A model generated the notes under the pieces. The model saw only the letters and a program-made list of their open reading frames with translations, was not told where the DNA came from and searched no databases. Shown in pieces: positions 6,964 to 9,847 of a DNA stretch of 9,847 nt (position 1 is its first letter; each line of letters begins with the position of its first letter). The stretch comes from JARYGU01 sp033795365 (GTDB taxonomy: Bacteria > Pseudomonadota > Alphaproteobacteria > Rhizobiales > Rhizobiaceae). The DNA is taken from positions 1 through 9,847 of the forward strand of contig JARYGU010000043.1 in NCBI GenBank assembly GCA_033795365.1. The letters are read 5' to 3'. Position numbers and translations under genes: made by a program.

Positions 6964-7001
6964 CGCTGAAAATTTGATGCCAGATAACTCTGAAGGTCAC
7001 A
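6952..7001 (-). repeat. Right transposon end with two transposase-binding-type repeats
   Basis: Read from the minus strand the end begins TGTGACCTT and contains two 17-bp units, at 6976-6992 (core TTATCTGGCAT) and 6952-6968 (core GCGCTAAGTGGCACC), offset by 24 bp. They correspond to the two units of the left end. The inner unit overlaps the last codons of tniB. Confidence 0.85.
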
Positions 7002-7006
7002 ATTTC
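7002..7006. repeat. Right target-site duplication (ATTTC)
   Basis: Exact copy of the pentamer at 2773-2777, directly abutting the right terminus TCACA (6997-7001). Confidence 0.88.
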
Positions 7007-7035
7007 GTTGGAATTTCAGTCCCGCCGGTTTCGCA

Positions 7036-7055
7036 GCGAAAGTCAGTACTTTCGC
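7036..7055. other. Perfect 8-bp inverted repeat near the distal side of the insertion
   Basis: GCGAAAGT (7036-7043) pairs with ACTTTCGC (7048-7055) across CAGT. It lies between the transposon and the minus-strand gene cluster, 45 bp beyond the stop of the 92-aa gene. It could act as a terminator-like hairpin for that cluster, although no T tract follows on the minus strand. It could also be a further protein-binding dyad in the same region as the 2718-2769 palindrome, to which it was closer before the transposon inserted. Confidence 0.4.
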
Positions 7056-7100
7056 GAATGCTGAAAGAAGACTGTCAGGATGGGACTATTATCATGCCAT

Positions 7101-7379
7101 TCAGAACAAAGAGAATATCATCATGCTGGCGAAAACTATAAGCAGCACGATGTAAAATGGGCGAAATAGATAGAAACGTTGCCAATTCGTGAGGCCGAGA
7201 GCATTTATATGAACACGCTCATCAAGCTTCAAACTGTCCATGCCGCTATCCACGGAAAAATCACCGCCGTTGCTCTTATAAAACCGGTATTCTCTGACCT
7301 GCGCGACAATTTGGTGAGCCGCCAGAAGGATGACCGCCACGAGCGCTGCTGAAAAAAGCAATATTTCCAATAGTAGCAT
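7101..7379 (-). CDS. Small two-TM membrane protein, 92 aa, unknown function
   Basis: No family recognised. There is one hydrophobic segment at each end: residues 2-24 (LLLEILLFSAALVAVILLAAHQI) and about 73-91 (PFYIVLLIVFASMMIFSLF). Between them is a polar stretch of about 45 residues, so the middle forms one loop and both termini lie on the same side of the membrane. The start lies 17 bases after the stop of the Rap1a-type gene on the same strand, so the two are probably cotranscribed. An AGAGG upstream is about 10 bases from the ATG, a long spacing, so initiation may be weak or coupled. Composition here is clearly AT-richer than the backbone genes, consistent with acquired DNA. Shape and context allow a membrane accessory or immunity protein, but nothing in the sequence proves it. 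Confidence 0.55.
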   Translation of the reverse strand: MLLLEILLFSAALVAVILLAAHQIVAQVREYRFYKSNGGDFSVDSGMDSLKLDERVHINALGLTNWQRFYLFRPFYIVLLIVFASMMIFSLF

Positions 7380-7396
7380 AACTCGAAAACGCCTCT

Positions 7397-7801
7397 TTAT
7401 TTCGCAGGGCAGGGATAAATAGCAGCCAGCCTCTCAATCACCAATGTCGATGCTCTCCCTTTGAGACGTTCTGGCGTGACGCTTCGAAGATGCGTGTATA
7501 CGCTGTCTGTAAGCTCATGAGGGAGAACCGACCCGGCCCCACACCACCCCGTCCCGCTGGCAGCATCAGCCACCCCGGCTATATAAGCACTACCGCGGGC
7601 GCCCGAAATGATACGACCAGTCTCACTCTGCAGAGCGCCATCATCGGACTTTCCTTCGAGCACCTTGACCAGCTCGGTCCCGCTGATTATCCAGTCGCGA
7701 CCCTCAGCGTTGCCAGATTCTGCTGACGCAACATTGATAGCCAAACCTATCCACAGTATCGCCGCCGGAAAAGTTGCCCGGAGTTGGTACGCTGCTGTCA
7801 T
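7397..7801 (-). CDS. Rap1a/Tai-family secreted immunity-like protein, 134 aa
   Basis: The mature part has the Rap1a/Tai4 pattern: a G-Y/A-x-x-G-V-x-D segment (RGSAYIAGVADA, 69-80), a first cysteine Cys87 (GTGWC), a central helix (LPHELTDSVYTHLRSVTPERL, 93-113) and a C-terminal helix ending in IYPC (Cys131). In the family the two cysteines are conserved, and known members (Rap1a, Tai4) neutralise periplasmic type VI secretion effectors. An N-terminal signal peptide is visible (hydrophobic FPAAILWIGLAINVASA, cleavage likely after Ala27), placing it in the periplasm. A longer frame begins at 7915, but I choose 7801: GGAG lies 6 bases ahead (7808-7811 on plus) and the signal peptide then begins at residue 1. 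The extra 38 residues would bury the signal. It lies 94 bp downstream of the 155-aa gene and 17 bp upstream of the 92-aa gene, all on the minus strand. No Tae4 or other effector gene is visible, so it is probably an orphan immunity gene. Confidence 0.7.
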   Translation of the reverse strand: MTAAYQLRATFPAAILWIGLAINVASAESGNAEGRDWIISGTELVKVLEGKSDDGALQSETGRIISGARGSAYIAGVADAASGTGWCGAGSVLPHELTDSVYTHLRSVTPERLKGRASTLVIERLAAIYPCPAK

Positions 7802-7895
7802 TTTCCGCTCCGTTGATAAGGCCGCCAACGGCGCTGCTCGAACGCAGACGGTTGTGCGACATGGCTGACCCAATGCACTCTGGAACGGGGCAACA

Positions 7896-8363
7896 TCAGA
7901 TCGTGTATCGTTCATAGGCTTCGAGCAGGAATTGCTTGCCTTTCTCGGTTAAGCGTGACGCGTCAACAAATTCGCAGAACGAGCCGGCCCGATCCCGCAT
8001 ATTGTCGAGTTGGGCTATCATCGCCTTGCTCCCGAACACGACGTGAAAACGCTCGCCAGCGGGCAGCCAAACAAAAAGCGGGCTCGGGGAGAACTCCAGA
8101 ATAACGTCCTCATGGAAAACTTGAAAAAGACCGTCCCATGCGCGAACCGGATCGATGCTGGTGGTTTTCTCCGGTTGCTTACCGAACTCGGCATGAAAGA
8201 TGGTGACGGACCCTCCGGGGATAGCAGCAACCCCTGCTAAAGCAAGGAACGCGGCCCGGTCGAGAACATCAGGCAATATCTGAGCTTTGAACCCACACGC
8301 CTGAAGGAATTCAGGACGCAGAAGCCGCCTTTCATCGAGCGCAATATCGAATATATTAGCCAC
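7896..8363 (-). CDS. Unrecognised 155-aa cytosolic protein, first gene of the minus-strand cluster
   Basis: No family recognised. The protein has no signal peptide or membrane segment. It is a mixed alpha/beta sequence with aromatic-rich strands (SVTIFHAEFG, DVILEFSPSPLFVWL, ERFHVVFGSKAMI) and a terminal helix (LTEKGKQFLLEAYERY). The compact strand-rich design and its place directly upstream of a Rap1a-type immunity gene are compatible with a further immunity protein or a small accessory factor; this is inference. The only in-frame start that fits is a GTG at 8361-8363 (followed by ANIFDIALDERR). The nearest upstream ATG is in another frame and closes at once, and there is no obvious Shine-Dalgarno sequence, so the exact start is uncertain. 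A run of ten G on the coding strand (8399-8408) lies 35 bases upstream. Confidence 0.55.
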   Translation of the reverse strand: MANIFDIALDERRLLRPEFLQACGFKAQILPDVLDRAAFLALAGVAAIPGGSVTIFHAEFGKQPEKTTSIDPVRAWDGLFQVFHEDVILEFSPSPLFVWLPAGERFHVVFGSKAMIAQLDNMRDRAGSFCEFVDASRLTEKGKQFLLEAYERYTI

Positions 8364-8398
8364 TATACTGCACCATACATTCTTGACAGGGCTTGTCG

Positions 8399-8408
8399 CC
8401 CCCCCCCC
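8399..8408. repeat. Homopolymer run of ten C
   Basis: Ten consecutive C on the plus strand (ten G toward the minus-strand cluster). The tract sits 35 bp upstream of the GTG of the 155-aa gene, where a promoter would be expected. Such tracts vary in length by slippage and also attract sequencing errors. Confidence 0.8.
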
Positions 8409-9036
8409 GCCGGCGTAGAATAGTGAATTTTGCGACGATTCATAGGAGCAGGTTACCGCGACGGTTATGGCGTTGCCCTACGCGCCGCGCTTTCGGCTCC
8501 GCCGGAACCACGCCTACAGCGCGTTTCCGCCATTCGGCTTCAATCGCTAACGCAAAGGGCCGTAGAGACCATTTCGCGAACGCGCCGTAGCGAGGCTGCC
8601 GAGGGGCCGATCTCAATCACCATAATCGACGCCAGCGAGGAACAGGCCGCTGCGCTCGAAGACGGCGGACTGACCTAGAACGACCGGGAGACACCGAGCG
8701 TCCGCATGAGCCGAGGACATTGGGGCGGCGGTGCACGGCGAACGTTGGGCGGCGTCGTGCGCGGATCATGCTGCGAGGGTGCGCGAACAGGGCCGCATGT
8801 GCATCCGTCTCGCCCAAGGCCGGGCATGGCCATGGCGGCGAGGATCAGGGTGGTGGTGCGTCGGCCCGTGGAGGCGACGCCGTTTCCGTTCTCGAGCATG
8901 AGGCGCGAGGGACGGTTGCCATTGCCGTATTCCTCCCGATTTCCTGAAACGGGCGCTCCATCCGCGTCCTCGATTGGCATGGGTCTGACCGAAGAGCGGC
9001 TTCGCCTCGCTCGTCTTCCCGCAACGTCCGTCGCCT

Positions 9037-9155
9037 GCTTTTTTCCGCCGCCTTCGGCTTTGCATCGCGAGATCAAAAAAGCTGCCGCCGGCCGCCTTCC
9101 ACTTCGTTCCAGCCCTGACGGGTGCGGGGTCGATCGTCCCCGGTCGCACGACCCC
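9037..9155 (+). promoter_or_regulatory. Inverted repeats in the probable leader of the DUF736 gene
   Basis: Two dyads precede the DUF736 gene. GCTTTTTT (9037-9044) pairs with AAAAAAGC (9075-9082) around a 30-nt interior containing a small GCCG/CGGC hairpin. GGGGTCG (9126-9132) pairs with CGACCCC (9149-9155), and the alternative pairing CGGGG/CCCCG lies within the same sequence. Competing structures like these suit an attenuator or a protein-binding leader, but no known riboswitch class was recognised and no promoter boxes were assigned. Confidence 0.35.
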
Positions 9156-9202
9156 TATCGAGGTCGCAATGGTGCGGCCCGACAGGAAAAAGGAATACGA
9201 CA

Positions 9203-9520
9203 ATGGCGACCATCGGCACCTTCACCAAGAACGAAAACGGCGCGGGCTTCACCGGCGCGGTCAAGACCCTGACCCTCAACGTCAAGGCCAAGTTCGTCCC
9301 CTCCGAAGGCGAAAGCGAGCGCGGCCCCGACTTCCGCATCTTCGCCGGCGCCACCGAGTTCGGCGCGGCCTGGAAGAAGACCGCTCGCGAAACGCAGCGC
9401 GAATATCTCTCGGTCAAGCTGGACGATCCGAGCTTTCCAGCCCCGATCTACGCCAGCCTGGTCGAAGCCGAGGACGGCAGCGGCCACAATCTCATCTGGT
9501 CCCGCCGCAACGGCGACTGA
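9203..9520 (+). CDS. DUF736 family protein, 105 aa
   Basis: The sequence MATIGTFTKNENGAGFTGAV, the following segment with KTLTLNVKAKFVP and PDFRIFAG, and the tail with AAWKKTARETQREYLSVKLDDPSFPAPIYASL and LIWSRRNGD are characteristic of DUF736. DUF736 proteins are small, soluble, beta-rich and of unknown function, and are common on plasmids and integrative conjugative elements of alphaproteobacteria. Full family length (about 100 aa), complete at both ends, with no signal or membrane segment. The start at 9203 was chosen over an in-frame upstream start because AAGGAA (9190-9195) lies 7 bases ahead and the family N-terminus begins exactly there. A clear terminator follows 16 bases after the stop, so it is probably monocistronic or the last gene of its unit. 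If the molecule is circular, the next gene is parB on the same strand about 356 bp on. Confidence 0.9.
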   Translation: MATIGTFTKNENGAGFTGAVKTLTLNVKAKFVPSEGESERGPDFRIFAGATEFGAAWKKTARETQREYLSVKLDDPSFPAPIYASLVEAEDGSGHNLIWSRRNGD

Positions 9521-9536
9521 GACCGGCCTCTCAAGT

Positions 9537-9562
9537 AGCCCCGCCGCAGCGGGGCTTCTTCA
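9537..9562 (+). terminator. Intrinsic terminator of the DUF736 gene
   Basis: Perfect stem AGCCCCGC (9537-9544) with GCGGGGCT (9549-9556), loop CGCA, followed by TCTTC. It begins 16 bases after the DUF736 stop codon. Confidence 0.75.
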
Positions 9563-9847
9563 TGCTCATGTCCGCCACCGTCAAGGAACAAGGAATCGGG
9601 AGAACGGGACTCCCGATCGGATCTCGTGCCCGGCTTCCGCTCCGCTCTGGCCGGGCGGCTTGCTTGGGGGGCTCCCCCCGGCGCGGCGCAAGGGATCGCT
9701 GGCGCTCGACCTGGACGGTTTCCCCGGCCTTCCTCCACGTCGTTCCTCCGTTCCGTGCAGGCCGGGTGACCCCCCTCCGTCCCGGTCGCCCTTGCACCTT
9801 GCACCCCCCGGTCTCGCCGACGGGCAGGGTTGCAGCGCAGCGCTGCG
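9563..9847. other. GC-rich, hairpin-dense spacer without a gene
   Basis: No convincing gene. Visible structures are ATCGGGAG (9595-9602) paired with CTCCCGAT (9610-9617) across seven bases; a GCCCGGC/GCCGGGC pair at about 9629-9656; a GGGGGG/CCCCCC pair at about 9665-9680; and a tandem CCTTGCA duplication near 9790-9803. The last 23 bases (9825-9847) repeat bases 1-23. Together with 1-52 this forms the DUF736-parB spacer if the molecule is circular. No iterons or DnaA boxes were recognised. Confidence 0.5.

Larger units (their letters stand above)
2778..7001. mobile_element. Complete Tn552/Tn402-like transposon (4,224 bp): SUKH passenger, resolvase, tniA, tniB
   Basis: Both ends start TGTGA and carry related inverted sequences of 49 bp (2778-2826) and 50 bp (6952-7001 read in reverse). 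By my alignment 39 of 49 aligned bases agree, with one single-base gap. The element is flanked by a perfect 5-bp direct repeat, ATTTC. Inside, tniA and tniB (plus strand, overlapping ATGA) are transcribed toward the right end. A serine resolvase and a coupled SUKH-domain gene are transcribed divergently toward the left end. The transposase/ATPase pair (492 and 275 aa) with a resolvase and no TniQ resembles the gene set of Tn552 (p480, p271, resolvase) more than that of Tn402/Tn5053, which also carry tniQ. All four reading frames are intact and the duplication is perfect, so the insertion looks recent. Boundaries are read directly; the family name is from protein and end similarity recognised by eye. 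Confidence 0.9.
8364..9202. other. 839-bp stretch without a convincing gene
   Basis: I see no frame here with both a credible start and protein-like composition. The best candidate is 8430-8678 (+), which would encode 82 aa from a TTG with no ribosome site, ending GPISITIIDASEEQAAALEDGGLT. That tail looks protein-like and it could be the remnant of a decayed gene, but I do not annotate it as real. From about 8680 several overlapping open frames on both strands are Arg/Pro/Gly-rich, as expected from GC-rich non-coding DNA. The part next to the DUF736 gene (9037-9155) contains inverted repeats and probably belongs to its leader. Confidence 0.5.

Noticed and set aside
7802..7915. N-terminal extension of the Rap1a-type protein from the ATG at 7915
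   Set aside because: It lacks a good ribosome site, overlaps the 155-aa gene and would bury the signal peptide; the ATG at 7801 has GGAG at ideal spacing.
2690..8389. Identical 8-mer CTTGACAG at 2690-2697 and 8382-8389 as a possible target duplication around the whole cargo block
   Set aside because: No inverted repeats adjoin the two copies and no second transposase is present; an isolated 8-mer match over this distance can be chance.
2719..8436. Inverted GTCGCAAA at 2719-2726 and 8429-8436 as possible borders of the cargo block
   Set aside because: The match does not extend beyond eight bases and neither copy adjoins a duplication or recombinase gene.
8430..8678. 82-aa open frame starting with TTG
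   Set aside because: There is no ribosome site, family resemblance or supporting context; only the C-terminal part looks protein-like. Kept as a possible gene remnant in the non-coding entry.
8706..9272. 188-aa plus-strand frame and a 133-aa minus-strand frame (8675-9076)
   Set aside because: They overlap each other, are dominated by Arg, Pro, Gly and Ser, and the plus-strand one runs into the DUF736 gene in another frame; typical of GC-rich non-coding DNA.
1..9847. CRISPR arrays, tRNA or rRNA genes
   Set aside because: No regularly spaced repeats, no tRNA-like cloverleaf and no rRNA sequence were recognised on either strand.

Overview
The window looks like part of the accessory genome of a GC-rich alphaproteobacterium, in the style of Sphingomonadales or Rhizobiales plasmids and integrative conjugative elements. 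The argument rests on the two edge genes: a 697-aa ParB-type protein with a long acidic C-terminal half, and a 105-aa DUF736 protein. Both types are familiar backbone genes of such elements. The edges are strongly GC-rich, while the middle (about 2.7-8.4 kb) is visibly poorer in GC and reads as acquired cargo. The first 23 bases recur exactly as the last 23 bases, so the molecule may be circular; in that case DUF736 lies upstream of parB on the same strand. No replication initiator, relaxase or transfer gene is present, so an independent plasmid is not demonstrated.

Layout. 53-2146 (+) is the ParB-like gene, followed by two hairpins (one terminator-like) and a small polytopic membrane protein at 2278-2694 (+). 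A 52-bp imperfect palindrome follows at 2718-2769. Three bases beyond it comes an intact transposon at 2778-7001 (4,224 bp), bounded by TGTGA...TCACA ends of about 50 bp and flanked by a perfect 5-bp duplication, ATTTC. It carries a DDE transposase of the TniA/Tn552 p480 type, a TniB-type AAA ATPase, a serine resolvase, and one passenger gene: an exported-looking SMI1/KNR4 (SUKH) protein translationally coupled to the resolvase. No TniQ is encoded.

Right of the transposon (7007-8363, minus strand) is a three-gene cluster: an unrecognised 155-aa protein, a secreted Rap1a/Tai-type immunity protein and a 92-aa two-TM protein. A non-coding or weakly coding GC-rich stretch (8364-9202) follows, then the DUF736 gene (9203-9520) with a clear terminator, then a hairpin-rich spacer to the end.

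Main interpretation: the cargo contains two unrelated immunity-like proteins, SUKH and Rap1a/Tai, both with apparent export signals and with no recognisable cognate toxin. I infer an orphan-immunity island in which one immunity gene is itself the passenger of a Tn552/Tn402-like transposon. The transposon appears to have landed beside a recombination-site-like palindrome, as 'res-site hunter' transposons do. The transposon boundaries are read directly from the sequence; the immunity role and the targeting preference are inference.
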